A DNA stretch of 64,000 nucleotides from Stenotrophomonas sp. PS02298 (lineage in GTDB: Bacteria > Pseudomonadota > Gammaproteobacteria > Xanthomonadales > Xanthomonadaceae), in NCBI RefSeq assembly GCF_029959445.1, contig NZ_JASCOR010000001.1, positions 18,965 to 82,964 of the forward strand. Reading direction: 5' to 3'. Both the position numbers and the translations under genes were made by a program. Of this stretch, positions 27,601 through 35,748 are shown piece by piece (position 1 is the stretch's first letter; each line of letters opens with the position of its first letter). The notes below the pieces were generated by a model. It saw only the letters and a list, made by a program, of their open reading frames with translations. It was not told the origin of the DNA and did not search any database.

Positions 27601-28203
27601 GTTGTCGATGTCGGCCAGCAGGGCGCGGCTGACGCCGTACAGCACGAAGAACACGATGACGCCGATATAGACCCACAGGATGTTGCGGGTGGTAACCGCC
27701 AGCACGGACAGCAGGGCGGTGGTGAACAGCACGTTCGGCAGCACCATGAAGGCGAACGACCATAGGTAGGGCCGCAGTGACACTGGCCCCAACCGGGCGG
27801 CATCGATCCACGGCATGAACTGGGCGATGAACAACCCGATGCCGATGATCACGTACATCAGCAGGCTGGCCAGCAGGGCCGCGCCAAGCCGCCCAAGCAG
27901 GTAGTCGCGGCGTTTGATCGGGCTGGAGAACACCAGTTCCGAGGTGCCGAGTTCGAAGTCGCGCAGCAATGCGTTGCTGACGAACAAGGTAACCACCAGC
28001 AGCCCGAGCAGGGTGAAGGAGGTCATGAAGCTGGCGATCACCGACGGTGCATTGCGGTGCACATTGCCGATGCCGCCGCCGATCTGGACGGCGTCGCTGG
28101 AGGCGGCACCGAAGGCGAGCAGGGCGAACAGCACCGCAAGCAGCCACAACAAGGGAGAACGCAGCTGCTCGCGTAGCTCGAAGCGCAGGAAGGCGAGGGT
28201 CAT
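24625..28203 (-). CDS. ABC-2 permease fused to an M1-family aminopeptidase-like domain
   Basis: A 1192-residue protein. Residues 1 to about 590 carry around 12 membrane helices in two sets, the first like ABC-2 permeases (VFSSPIKRRDYLLGRL is typical). The rest is a gluzincin domain with HEVAHQWWAH near residue 927 and a downstream Glu in LSESLSQY. The Glu sits one residue further than in classic M1 enzymes, as I recall for this fused family. The peptidase should face the periplasm. The ABC ATPase gene ends 11 bp upstream. Substrate unknown. Confidence 0.88.
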   Translation of the reverse strand: MTLAFLRFELREQLRSPLLWLLAVLFALLAFGAASSDAVQIGGGIGNVHRNAPSVIASFMTSFTLLGLLVVTLFVSNALLRDFELGTSELVFSSPIKRRDYLLGRLGAALLASLLMYVIIGIGLFIAQFMPWIDAARLGPVSLRPYLWSFAFMVLPNVLFTTALLSVLAVTTRNILWVYIGVIVFFVLYGVSRALLADIDNMRIASLLDPLGMRAMSHATRYWSAEERNTGLPAFTGYLLENRMLWLAVTGALFAATFALFRTERSGTGRKPGKKVASVATTDGKRSNVVAPKVTPSFNAATGWRQLLRQVGFDALGVFRSAPFLVLLVLGMANFIPSALHRQTMYGTPSWPVTSQMLEALQGSYSFLLIIIVLFYAGELVWRERSARIAGISDAMPVPNWVPLLGKFLTLIAVVVAFQAIGGLTAIAIQLSKGYTQIEPLLYVKTLALNSVVYILMGGMALVLQVLSNNKFMGYALLILLLIGQSVLGMLDYTQNLYNFGSWPNAPYSDMNGYGHFLTGQLAFQGYWVLFLLVLLLLCAALWVRGVDSGWRQRLRLARQRLRGPLGAGLAAAVLASIACGGWLYWNTNIRNEFFSPDQQLDLQARYERDYRKYKDLPQPRIIAIDNNVDLHPETQSVRIDGVYRVRNTHATAIPDIHVTMGDDKTLASIEMGGAKLTTHDEELGYRIYHLDAPMAPGEERDIRFTVDIHPNGITSDQAQTQIVDNGSFFNSRVLPAFGYDSGAEISDRNERRKRDLGEPTRMPKLEDEAARANTYISNDSDWLDFRSTVCTAPDQIALAPGYLQKEFERDGRRCFSYAMDRPMLNFYAYLSARWQVKKATYKNIPIEIYYDAKHPYNVDRMIEGVQKSLTYYEANFSPYQHKQVRIIEFPGYQSFAQSFANTIPYSESIGFIADLRDKDDVDYVFYVTAHEVAHQWWAHQVIGANVQGATVLSESLSQYSALMVMEKEYGRGHMRQFLKDELDRYLSGRGGEDVEELPLYRVENQQYIHYQKGSLVFYRLREEMGEDALNRALSRFIQAKAFQQPPYTTSAELLEFIRAEAKPEQQGLITDLFEKISFYDNRVVEANAKKRADGRYDVTLQLHADKRYADGMGKETAGTLDDWIEVGVFAKGASGKERDEKVLYLQRHHITAAAPSITVTVDQKPDEAGFDPYNKLIDRVSADNRKRVTVQ

Positions 28204-28214
28204 GGTCGTCTCCG

Positions 28215-29108
28215 TCAGGCAGCCTGCGCCTGCAGGCGCAGGCGCTGGAAGTAGACGTCCTCGAGACCCGGCGCTACCGGTTCGAAGCCTGCTTCAGGGC
28301 AGTTGTCGGCGAATACGTGGATCACCGGGTGGCCGCCAACCAGTCGCGTCGACAGCACGGTGAAACGGCTTTCGTACTCAGGCAGCGCGGTCTTCGCTAC
28401 CTGCTTGCGCCAGACCTGCGCCTGCAGGGCATTGATGGCATCAGCAGGGCGCCCGGTCAGCAGCACCTCGCCCTTGTTCATGATGGCCATGGTCGGGCAC
28501 AGGTCGGTGACGTCCTCGACGATGTGCGTGGACAGGATCACCGCTACGTTCTCGCCGATCTCGGCCAGCAGGTTGAGGAAGCGGTTGCGTTCCTCCGGGT
28601 CGAGGCCGGCGGTAGGCTCATCGACGATCACCAGCTGCGGATTGCCCAGCAGCGCCTGGGCGATGCCGAAACGCTGGCGCATGCCGCCGGAGTAGGTGCC
28701 GAGTTTGCGCTTGCGTGCATCCCACAGGTTGACCTGCTGCAGCAGCGCTTCGACCACTTCCTTGCGCTGCTTGCGCGCCGTCAGGCCCTTGAGCACGGCG
28801 AAATGGTCGAGCAGATCCAGTGCGCTGACCTTCGGGTAGACGCCGAAATCCTGCGGCAGGTAGCCAAGCTTGCGACGCAGTGCGTCCTTGTCGCGCAGGA
28901 TGTCGATGCTGGCGCCATCGGCGGTGGTCAAGGTGGCGCTGCCGGTGTCGGCTTCCTGAAGCGTGGCCAGGGTACGCATCAGGGAGGATTTGCCGGCGCC
29001 ATTGGGGCCGAGCAGCCCGAACATGCCGCGGGGGATGTCGAGATCGACATTTTTCAGTGCGTGTACGCCATTGGCGTAGGTTTTCGACAAACCACGGATC
29101 TGCAGCAT
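28215..29108 (-). CDS. ABC transporter ATP-binding protein
   Basis: A 297-residue ATPase from the ATG at 29108, with AAGGAGAGG as ribosome site. Walker A LLGPNGAGKSS, signature YSGGMRQRFGIAQALLG, Walker B LVIVDEPTAGLDPEERN and the H-loop STHIVEDV are all present. A C-terminal extension of about 70 residues follows. It precedes the permease-peptidase gene by 11 bp and surely energises it. Confidence 0.93.
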   Translation of the reverse strand: MLQIRGLSKTYANGVHALKNVDLDIPRGMFGLLGPNGAGKSSLMRTLATLQEADTGSATLTTADGASIDILRDKDALRRKLGYLPQDFGVYPKVSALDLLDHFAVLKGLTARKQRKEVVEALLQQVNLWDARKRKLGTYSGGMRQRFGIAQALLGNPQLVIVDEPTAGLDPEERNRFLNLLAEIGENVAVILSTHIVEDVTDLCPTMAIMNKGEVLLTGRPADAINALQAQVWRKQVAKTALPEYESRFTVLSTRLVGGHPVIHVFADNCPEAGFEPVAPGLEDVYFQRLRLQAQAA

Positions 29109-29230
29109 GGGGACCGAACCTCTCCTTGGATGATGGCTGTCACATTCAGCTACAGCCGGGATTACGGCAATGCGCCGGAAGTCATTAGGACCAGGGACGT
29201 GGTGACGGTCGGAATGTGACCAAACCAAGT

Positions 29231-29328
29231 GTGGGAATGGCGTAAGCCAGCGAAGCTGGCGATGCTGGCGGAGATCGCAATCCACAATCTGGCGATGTAC
29301 GAGCTTCGCGGCTTACGCCGCTCCCACA
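29231..29328. repeat. REP-type inverted pair
   Basis: Left arm GTGGGAATGGCGTAAGCCAG, right arm GCTTCGCGGCTTACGCCGCT, with about 55 bases between. Same family as the pairs at 3737 and 19796; the left arm is diverged. It lies upstream of the ABC ATPase gene. Confidence 0.75.
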
Positions 29329-29380
29329 ATCTGAGGCGCTGATGTGTTGCTGGGAATGCGTCCGCCGAGCTTGGTTCTAC

Positions 29381-29480
29381 GCTCCCTCCCTTGCGCCGTA
29401 GGCGCAGGGGAGGGTTGGGGAGGGGTTGGCTCTATCGCTGTTGATCTTGCTTTGGCTTCGTGGCTTACGCCGTTCCTGCA
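29381..29480. repeat. C/G-rich palindrome plus a degenerate REP arm
   Basis: 29381-29429 is the CTCCCTCCCTT...GGGGAGGGTTGGGGAGGGG family. 29452-29480 is a decayed arm (GGCTTCGTGGCTTACGCCGT). Part of a repeat mosaic covering 29231-29645. Confidence 0.7.
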
Positions 29481-29514
29481 ATCCGTTGCGCGGATGTGTT
29501 GCCAGGAAAGCTCC

Positions 29515-29537
29515 TGCCGAGCATGGCTCGGCACTAC
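29515..29537 (-). repeat. SMAG element (GTAGTGCCGAGCCATGCTCG), minus strand
   Basis: TGCCGAGCATGGCTCGGCAC followed by TAC, a near-perfect palindrome ending CTAC. Same as the first half of the 111-bp array unit. Confidence 0.85.
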
Positions 29538-29560
29538 GGGATAACGGCATCGCTTGTTTC

Positions 29561-29600
29561 TGCCCCTCTCCCGCTGGCGGGAGAGGGGTTGGGGTGGGGC
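29561..29600. repeat. GCCCCTCTCCCGC palindrome
   Basis: TGCCCCTCTCCCGCTGGCGG then GAGAGGGGTTGGGGTGGGGC. Opposite orientation to the copies in the 111-bp array. Confidence 0.8.
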
Positions 29601-29622
29601 TGCTTTTCGCCGGGAAAGCCTC

Positions 29623-29645
29623 TGCCGAGCGTCGCTCGGCACTAC
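29623..29645 (-). repeat. SMAG element forming the yaeR stop codon
   Basis: TGCCGAGCGTCGCTCGGCAC then TAC. On the minus strand it begins GTAG, and this TAG is the stop codon of the YaeR-like gene at 29642. Confidence 0.85.
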
Positions 29646-30037
29646 CGTGCTGGCGTCTCGTAGAGTTCCAGCGGCAAGTCGTCGGGGTCGGCGAAGAAGG
29701 TGAAGCGGCTGCCGGTGAACTCGTCCACGCGTATCGGCTCGCAGGCCACGCCTTCGCTTTGCAGATGGGTGACCACCTCGTCCAGGGCTGCAACCCGGAA
29801 GGCGAGGTGGCGCAGTCCGCGGGCTTCCGGGCGGCTGGGGCGTGCGGGTGGGTTCGGGAAGGAAAACAACTCGAGCTGGCTGCCATCGGGCAGGCGCAGG
29901 TCGAGCTTCCAGGAGTCACGCTCGCTGCGGTAGTTCTCGGCGATAACCTCCAGGCCGAGAATGCGCACATAGAAGTCACGCGAACGCGCGTAGTCGGCTG
30001 CGATCACTGCAACATGATGGATGCCAAGCAGACTCAT
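29642..30037 (-). CDS. YaeR-like VOC/glyoxalase-fold protein
   Basis: A 131-residue VOC protein. It begins MSLLGIHHVAVIAADYARSR and has RDSWKLDLRLPDGSQLELFS, FPNPPARPSRPEARGLRHLA, and ends DLPLELYE, matching YaeR. Conserved His and Glu could bind a metal. Lyase activity is not proven for this subgroup. The start overlaps the upstream serine hydrolase stop (ATGA). The stop comes from a SMAG element. Confidence 0.88.
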   Translation of the reverse strand: MSLLGIHHVAVIAADYARSRDFYVRILGLEVIAENYRSERDSWKLDLRLPDGSQLELFSFPNPPARPSRPEARGLRHLAFRVAALDEVVTHLQSEGVACEPIRVDEFTGSRFTFFADPDDLPLELYETPAR

Positions 30038-31104
30038 CGCGCAGCATCCAGCCAGCGGCGGGCGATGTTGATGGCCAGTGCATAAGGCTCGGGTTCGTTG
30101 CGGTTGCTCAATACGATCACCGTCAGCTTCTGCCTGGGATAACGCACGATGACATTGCGGAAGCCGATGCTCTCGCCGCTATGCCACAGGGCATCCCCAT
30201 TGATGCGCCAACCGAAGCCATAGAACGGCACATCGGGTTCAGTGGTTTTCGTTGCCGGGCTGAAGACCAGCTTCAGCGACGTCGCTTTCAGCAGACGCTC
30301 GTCGTACAACGCCGCATCCCACTTGGCCAGGTCGTCGATTGAGGAATAGATGCCGCCATCGCCGAGTACGGCGCTGGTGGTGCTCTGGTCGGTACGCTGC
30401 CAGCGGCCATCGATCTGGCTGTAGCCATAGGCGCGATTGGGTACCTCATCGACGCCGTCCTGATGCGCGTAGGTGTTGCTCATGCCCAGCGGCACGAAGA
30501 TGCGCTGGCGCAGGAAGCTGGCGAAGTCGCTGCCCGAGGCCTTGCCCACCACCAGCGCCAGCAAGGCATAGCCGCTATTGCTGTAGCGGTAGTCACTGCC
30601 CGGCGTGAAGTACGTCCGGTTCTCTTTCTGCAGCAACTGCAGCACGTCGGCGTCATGGACCTGGCGGGTGTCGGCCGGGTCCATCAGCTCCTCGTAGTCA
30701 AGTAAGCCACTGGTATGGCTGAGCAACTGCCGTAGCGTCATCGTGTCGGCAATGGCGGGCAGGCTGGGCAGCCATTTCTTCAGCGGATCGTCGATGCCCA
30801 GCTTGCCGTCTTCGGCCAGCAGCAGGATTGCCGCGGCGGTGAACTGCTTGCTGACCGAGGCCAGGCGGAAATTGCTGGCTGGAGTAACCGCAGTGCCGTC
30901 TTCGACCACGGCCAGCCCGTAGCTACGGCGGAACGCGGGCTGGCCATCCTTCAATACCAGTACCGAAGCGCCGGGCACCTGGCCGTCGTAGCGCTGCATC
31001 AAGCCATCGATGCCCGCATCAGGCGGAGCCAAGGGGGCAGCAGCGGCCAGGCTGGAGCACGCGAACAGGCAGAGCAGGGCGAGTCGAGGTTTCCAGCGTG
31101 GCAT
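30034..31104 (-). CDS. Exported class C beta-lactamase-type serine hydrolase
   Basis: A 356-residue protein from the ATG at 31104 with a signal peptide ending near LAAAAP. The catalytic set of class C/penicillin-binding folds is present: SVSK (Ser-x-x-Lys), YSNSGY (Tyr-x-Asn) and a third motif HSG near the C-terminus (LWHSGESIGF). Relatives are peptidases or esterases; resistance to beta-lactams should not be assumed. It lies 20 bp after the DUF885 gene and overlaps yaeR. Confidence 0.87.
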   Translation of the reverse strand: MPRWKPRLALLCLFACSSLAAAAPLAPPDAGIDGLMQRYDGQVPGASVLVLKDGQPAFRRSYGLAVVEDGTAVTPASNFRLASVSKQFTAAAILLLAEDGKLGIDDPLKKWLPSLPAIADTMTLRQLLSHTSGLLDYEELMDPADTRQVHDADVLQLLQKENRTYFTPGSDYRYSNSGYALLALVVGKASGSDFASFLRQRIFVPLGMSNTYAHQDGVDEVPNRAYGYSQIDGRWQRTDQSTTSAVLGDGGIYSSIDDLAKWDAALYDERLLKATSLKLVFSPATKTTEPDVPFYGFGWRINGDALWHSGESIGFRNVIVRYPRQKLTVIVLSNRNEPEPYALAINIARRWLDAAR

Positions 31105-31124
31105 GGTGGCTCCTGGGTAGGTGA

Positions 31125-33020
31125 TCAGGCTTTCTTGCTGGCGATCCAACGGTCGATCTTGGCTTCAAGGATCTCCAGCGGCATGGAACCGTCCTTGAGG
31201 ATTTCATGATGGAACTCGCGCGGGTCGAAGCGATCACCGAGTTCGGCTTTGGCCTTGTCACGCAGCAGGCGGATCTTGATCTCGCCTACGCGGTAGGCCA
31301 AGGTCTGGCCGGGCAAGGCCATGAAGCGTTCGACCTCGGAGGCGGCATCGCCGGCCGGGATATCGGCGTTCTTGACCATGTACTCAGTGGCCTGCTGGCG
31401 GCTCCAGCCGGCCGCATTCAGGCCAGTGTCGGCGACCAGCCGCACGGTGCGCAGCAAGGTGGTCTGCAGATAGCCGAGCTGGTCGTAGGGGTCGTTGTAC
31501 AGGCCCAGTTCCTGGCCCAGTGACTCGGCATACAGGCCCCAGCCTTCGACATAGGCAACATCGCCCCCCAGGCGGCGGAAGCGTGGCAAGGCGGCCAGTT
31601 CCTGTTGTGCGCCCAACTGGTAGTGATGACCGGGAATGGCTTCGTGCAGGTATTGCATGGTCACTGCCCAGCGTTTGCGTGAGGGCAGGTCGCTGGTATT
31701 GACGTAGAGCACGCCGGGTTGTTGGCCATCGGCGCTGCCCGGCTGGTAGCTGGCGGCGCTGGAGGTGGCGGCGCGCTCGGCCTCCACGGCTTTGATTTCC
31801 AGGCTGGCCTTGGGCCGCTCGTTGAACAGTGCTGGCACGGCGGCATTCACCCGCACACCGGTCTCGGCATAGTGCGCAAGCAGGGCATTGGCATCGCGGA
31901 ACACGAACTGGCGGTCGTTGCGCATCGCGTTGAAAGCCTTCTGCTGCGAGCCGCGGATCCTGGCCTGCTTCATCACCGCATCGATGCGTGCCTGCAGGTC
32001 CTTGACCTCCTGTTCGCCCAGTGCGTGGATCTCGGCCGGTGTGCGTGCCGGCGAGGTGCTGCTGGCAACATTGTGTGCATACCAGGCGCTGCCATTGGGC
32101 AGGGCTGCCATGCCATCGGTGCTGCGTGCAGCGGCCATGTAGTCGGTGGCGATGAAGCCGCGCAATGAACGATAGGCCGGCATGATCCGGTTCTCGATCA
32201 TGCGCTTGTACTCGGCAGTAAGCCTGGCCTTGTCCTCGGCGGAAAAGTCCTCCGGCATGTTGCGGATCGGCCCCCAGAACAGGCTCTCCTCCGCAGTGGG
32301 TTTGATCACCGCATCCAGCTGCGGCAGCACTTTCTCCATCAGTGCGCGCGGCTGCACCACGCCGGCGGCCTTGCCTTCGCGCATGTTGGCGATGGCCTGG
32401 TCGAACAGGGCCGGAATGCCGAGTGAGCGCTTGGACCAGTTTTCATAATCCTTGACCGTGCGGAACGGCTGTGCGCCAGCGCCCGAGCCCAGCACCGCGA
32501 TGATGCTGGACAGGTTGTAGTACTGGTTGATCGGCAGCATCCAGGTCGGGTACTGCTCGCCGGCCAGCGAGACCTGCGCGTCGCGCACGAAGATCTCATA
32601 GCTCAACAGGTCCTGGCCCTGCAGGCCGGTGGGGCCGACGGCCTGGACCTTGCCAAGCCACTCGACCATGAAATCGTGCGACTGCTGGCGCGAGGCCGCG
32701 GACAGGAAGTTGGGCAGTTGGTCGTTGTAGCGGGGATCGCCCTGGAAGGTAGCCTGCAGCGGGTTCAGCCGCATCGAGGCATCCCAGTATTCGTCGTAGA
32801 TGCGGTTGAGCTTGGCCGCGTTGTCCTGCTTGATCGGCAGCGGCACTGCGGCCGGTCGGCGCGGGGCCGGGCGCGGCGTGGTGCGGGGCTTGGCGGCGCG
32901 GCTCTGCGGCGCTGACTGGCGCTGGGTTTTCTTCTTGGCCGCGTCGGCAGGGGCCGCAACGGAGAGCGTCATGATCGAGGCAATAGCAAGCGCAAGCAGG
33001 CGCAACGGGCTGTAAGGCAT
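31125..33020 (-). CDS. Exported DUF885 zinc metallopeptidase-like protein
   Basis: A 631-residue protein with a signal peptide (cleavage near AAPADA), a basic Pro/Arg linker (residues 30-65) and a large alpha-helical domain. The metal motif is HEAIPGHHYQLG, with Glu residues downstream in YVEGWGLYAESL, typical of DUF885. Probably a periplasmic peptidase. It is first in a three-gene operon with the serine hydrolase and YaeR-like genes. Confidence 0.88.
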   Translation of the reverse strand: MPYSPLRLLALAIASIMTLSVAAPADAAKKKTQRQSAPQSRAAKPRTTPRPAPRRPAAVPLPIKQDNAAKLNRIYDEYWDASMRLNPLQATFQGDPRYNDQLPNFLSAASRQQSHDFMVEWLGKVQAVGPTGLQGQDLLSYEIFVRDAQVSLAGEQYPTWMLPINQYYNLSSIIAVLGSGAGAQPFRTVKDYENWSKRSLGIPALFDQAIANMREGKAAGVVQPRALMEKVLPQLDAVIKPTAEESLFWGPIRNMPEDFSAEDKARLTAEYKRMIENRIMPAYRSLRGFIATDYMAAARSTDGMAALPNGSAWYAHNVASSTSPARTPAEIHALGEQEVKDLQARIDAVMKQARIRGSQQKAFNAMRNDRQFVFRDANALLAHYAETGVRVNAAVPALFNERPKASLEIKAVEAERAATSSAASYQPGSADGQQPGVLYVNTSDLPSRKRWAVTMQYLHEAIPGHHYQLGAQQELAALPRFRRLGGDVAYVEGWGLYAESLGQELGLYNDPYDQLGYLQTTLLRTVRLVADTGLNAAGWSRQQATEYMVKNADIPAGDAASEVERFMALPGQTLAYRVGEIKIRLLRDKAKAELGDRFDPREFHHEILKDGSMPLEILEAKIDRWIASKKA

Positions 33021-33124
33021 CAGGTGTTCCGCAAATACATCGACCCGGGAGCTTGCCCGATATCAGCGGTGACGGCCAGCCGTGGCGCGGATGAACACGC
33101 ACCGGTGATACAGGTCCGGTTATA

Positions 33125-33160
33125 TCCCATGCCTTGCGGTGCCTGCCGCAAGGCATGGGA
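33125..33160 (-). terminator. Perfect 15-bp stem hairpin after the DUF502 gene
   Basis: TCCCATGCCTTGCGG at 33125-33139 and its exact complement at 33146-33160 flank a 6-base loop. It starts 6 bases after the DUF502 stop on the minus strand. No T-run follows, so it may be a stabilising hairpin or a repeat rather than a classic terminator. Confidence 0.6.
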
Positions 33161-33166
33161 GAGGAC

Positions 33167-33844
33167 TCAGCGGTCGGCGGAGCGGGTGAATGGCACGCTG
33201 TCCGGGGCGACCGCACCGCCGGAAATGATGAAGCTCATGGCCTGGTCCACGGTCCAGTCGGTGGGGGTGAGCAACTCCACCGGGACGATTTCCAGGTAGC
33301 CGGAGGTCGGGTTGGGGGTGGTGGGCACATACACAGCGGCCAGTTCGCGGCCGGTGCCCTGCTCCTTGAGCACCCGGGTGACCAGACCGATGGACTTCAT
33401 GTCGCGGTGCGGGAAGTCGATCAGCACCACGCGCTGGGTGCTGCCCGGTTTGGTCTGCAGGATGTCCAGCAGCTTCTTGGCGCTGTCATAGATGATGCTG
33501 GCCAAGGGGATGCGTCGGATCACCGCGCCAAACCAGCGCAGCAACTGTTGGCCGATGACCCGGCGGCTGAGGATGCCGACCAGCAGGATGACCAGCAGGG
33601 TCGCCAGCAGGGCGGTGATGTCCTGCATCCATTCGACCTTGATCCAGCCCAGGTAGTCCGGGAAGAAGGCGGCAATGCGCTCGGACAGCGGCACGATCAA
33701 CGGGCTGCTGATGCCCGAGAGCAGGACGAACACGAATTTGACGACCACCCAGGTCAACCAGATCGGCAGCAGGGTCAGCAGGCCGGTGAGGAAAAGACGT
33801 TGCAGGGAGGGGCGGGGGGCGGGGGAGACGGCTTCAGGCGACAT
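33167..33844 (-). CDS. DUF502 membrane protein
   Basis: A 225-residue protein with two strong membrane helices (about 17-44 and 75-98) and a soluble part containing VVLIDFPHRDMKSIGLVT and VYVPTTPNPTSGYLEIVP, the DUF502 core. Function unknown in bacteria. Confidence 0.88.
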   Translation of the reverse strand: MSPEAVSPAPRPSLQRLFLTGLLTLLPIWLTWVVVKFVFVLLSGISSPLIVPLSERIAAFFPDYLGWIKVEWMQDITALLATLLVILLVGILSRRVIGQQLLRWFGAVIRRIPLASIIYDSAKKLLDILQTKPGSTQRVVLIDFPHRDMKSIGLVTRVLKEQGTGRELAAVYVPTTPNPTSGYLEIVPVELLTPTDWTVDQAMSFIISGGAVAPDSVPFTRSADR

Positions 33845-33919
33845 CCGTGAATTGTAGCGGGATGGCGCAGCCGGTTAACCTCCCGAGGTTAAGGGACGAA
33901 TGCGTGGGGGAGGAACACT

Positions 33920-35227
33920 GTGTTGAAAGGACTGCGTTGGGTGTTGGGGGGAATGTTGCTGGTCATCTTCGTGGTTGCTGCTGCGTGGAGTGGTTCGCGA
34001 TTGATGCCGGTGCCCAAGGCGGAGCGCGACGCGCTGGTGCTGATGCAGCAACCCGTCCACTTTGCCGGTCGCAATGCCTTCGAGGCCCTCTGGTTGCTGG
34101 ACTTCGACGATGTTCCGGCGGCAGAGCGGCCGGGCTTGATCGAAGAAGACCGCCAGCGCGTCGCAGCCCTGGCCAAGCAGTCACTGACCGATGACCAGGT
34201 GCAGCCTACGATGCTGCGCGCGGCGCAGGAGCGCTATGTCAGCGCGCCGCCGCTGCAGCCCGCATGCCGTTGGAGCAGTGACGACTGCGTTGCCCAGTTG
34301 CGTGCGGATCCTGCCTCGGCCGAAGCAGCGTTGTCCGGCCAGCAGGCGTTGCTGACGCGGATAGCGGCATTGTCGGCTTACGACCATTACCAGAATCCGT
34401 TCACGCCTGATGCGCGGGCCCCAATGCCGAACTGGGCATTGCTGCAGCGCTCGCTGACCGCACACGCCTTGGCGCATGTGCAGGGGCGCAGCGCCGATGC
34501 GCTGGCAGGCCTGTGCAACGACACCCGCACGGCGAAGATGTTGATGACGCATGGCGATGGGCTGATGTCGGCGGTTATTGGTGCATCCATGGTCCGCGGC
34601 AATGTGGGTGTGCTGGCGCAGGTGCTGGCCGAACTGCCTGCTGAGCATCCGCTGCCCGCCTCCTGCGATGGCGTTTTCACCACCCCGCCAACCTCTGCAC
34701 TGAGCCTGTGTCCGGCCATGCGGGGTGAGTTCCGCCTTGTTACCGAAGGGCTGTCGCGGATGGAGCAGCCGCTGGCCGTGCTGGTCTGGGACCCTGACAA
34801 AAGCAAGGCCCGCACCGCGTTGGCGATGCAGGGAGCGTGTACCGATGCGGCCTCGCAGGTGCTGGTTGCTGATCGAGCCTTGTTCATCGAGCCGCCGGTG
34901 CCGTCGTCGTGGCGGTTTGAATGCGTTGCCAATGTGGTTGGCTGTGTCCTGGGTGACATCGCAGCGCCTACTTACCGGTCTTACGCGCTGCGCCTGCAGG
35001 ATGCCGGTGCGAGCCTGCGCCTGGCCGAAGCACTGTTATGGTTGCGCGCCAATCCACATGCCGATGCTGCCGAAGCACTGGCGGCGATGCCGGCACACCT
35101 GCGTGACGGTGAACGGCCGCTGCACCTGAGCGATGACGGCCGGAACCTGCAGGTTGAGCTGTACGCAAAGGCCGGCAGTGAAGGACCTTTGCGCCTGCCG
35201 CTGCCGGCAACGCGCGTCCGGCAGTGA
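33920..35227 (+). CDS. Membrane-anchored protein of unknown function
   Basis: A 435-residue protein starting at the GTG at 33920, with AGGA well placed upstream. One N-terminal helix (MLKGLRWVLGGMLLVIFVVA) anchors a large, probably periplasmic, Ala/Leu-rich domain with several Cys. No motif is recognised. It converges on the DUF4442 gene with one base between the stop codons. Confidence 0.75.
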   Translation: MLKGLRWVLGGMLLVIFVVAAAWSGSRLMPVPKAERDALVLMQQPVHFAGRNAFEALWLLDFDDVPAAERPGLIEEDRQRVAALAKQSLTDDQVQPTMLRAAQERYVSAPPLQPACRWSSDDCVAQLRADPASAEAALSGQQALLTRIAALSAYDHYQNPFTPDARAPMPNWALLQRSLTAHALAHVQGRSADALAGLCNDTRTAKMLMTHGDGLMSAVIGASMVRGNVGVLAQVLAELPAEHPLPASCDGVFTTPPTSALSLCPAMRGEFRLVTEGLSRMEQPLAVLVWDPDKSKARTALAMQGACTDAASQVLVADRALFIEPPVPSSWRFECVANVVGCVLGDIAAPTYRSYALRLQDAGASLRLAEALLWLRANPHADAAEALAAMPAHLRDGERPLHLSDDGRNLQVELYAKAGSEGPLRLPLPATRVRQ

Positions 35228-35228
35228 T

Positions 35229-35690
35229 TCAGACCTGGCCGCGAGCTTCCGGCTTGAGCCGCACGTAGACCTGCTTGCGCACGCGCGCTACTACTTCGCC
35301 GCTGGCATCGAGCACGTCGTTCTCGAACCAGTGCAGGTACTTGTCGCCATTGGCGGTGGCAGCCTTGACCTCGTCCAGGGTAGCGTCATCGAGCCGGAAC
35401 TCGGTCCACACCACGCCACGGCCGGGCTTGAGGAACTCGATGGTGCCGGCCTTGTCCCAGACGAAGTAGCGGCTGCCCATGTTCTGCAGCAGGCACAACA
35501 TCCAGAACGGGTCGGTCATGGCGAACAGACTGCCGCCGAAATGGGTGCGCACGTAGTTCACGTTCCACGGCCGCTGCCGCAGCTCGACCCGCACGTAGCG
35601 GTAGTCGGCGCTGATGGCGGTGACGTGGATGCCGGCGAACAGGAACGGAGGCCACAGGTTGATGCCGCGACGGAACAGGCTGGCTTTCAT
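35229..35690 (-). CDS. DUF4442 hot-dog-fold thioesterase-like protein
   Basis: A 153-residue protein from the ATG at 35690. NVNYVRTHFGGSLFAMTDPF fits the hot-dog thioesterase/DUF4442 motif; the His-Phe-Gly-Gly is the acyl-CoA loop. Substrate unknown. Confidence 0.8.
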   Translation of the reverse strand: MKASLFRRGINLWPPFLFAGIHVTAISADYRYVRVELRQRPWNVNYVRTHFGGSLFAMTDPFWMLCLLQNMGSRYFVWDKAGTIEFLKPGRGVVWTEFRLDDATLDEVKAATANGDKYLHWFENDVLDASGEVVARVRKQVYVRLKPEARGQV

Positions 35691-35748
35691 TGCGGATGCG
35701 GACTGACAGGGGAATCGGAGTCTAGCATTCGCAGGCGTATGGAAAGGG

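Noticed and set aside
25639..27765. 708-codon open frame on the plus strand
   Set aside because: It is antisense to the permease-peptidase gene, with low-complexity Gln/His-rich translation typical of high-GC shadow frames.
30034..31104. Beta-lactamase resistance gene
   Set aside because: The motifs are those of the wider serine hydrolase family; context (DUF885 peptidase, YaeR) does not suggest drug resistance.
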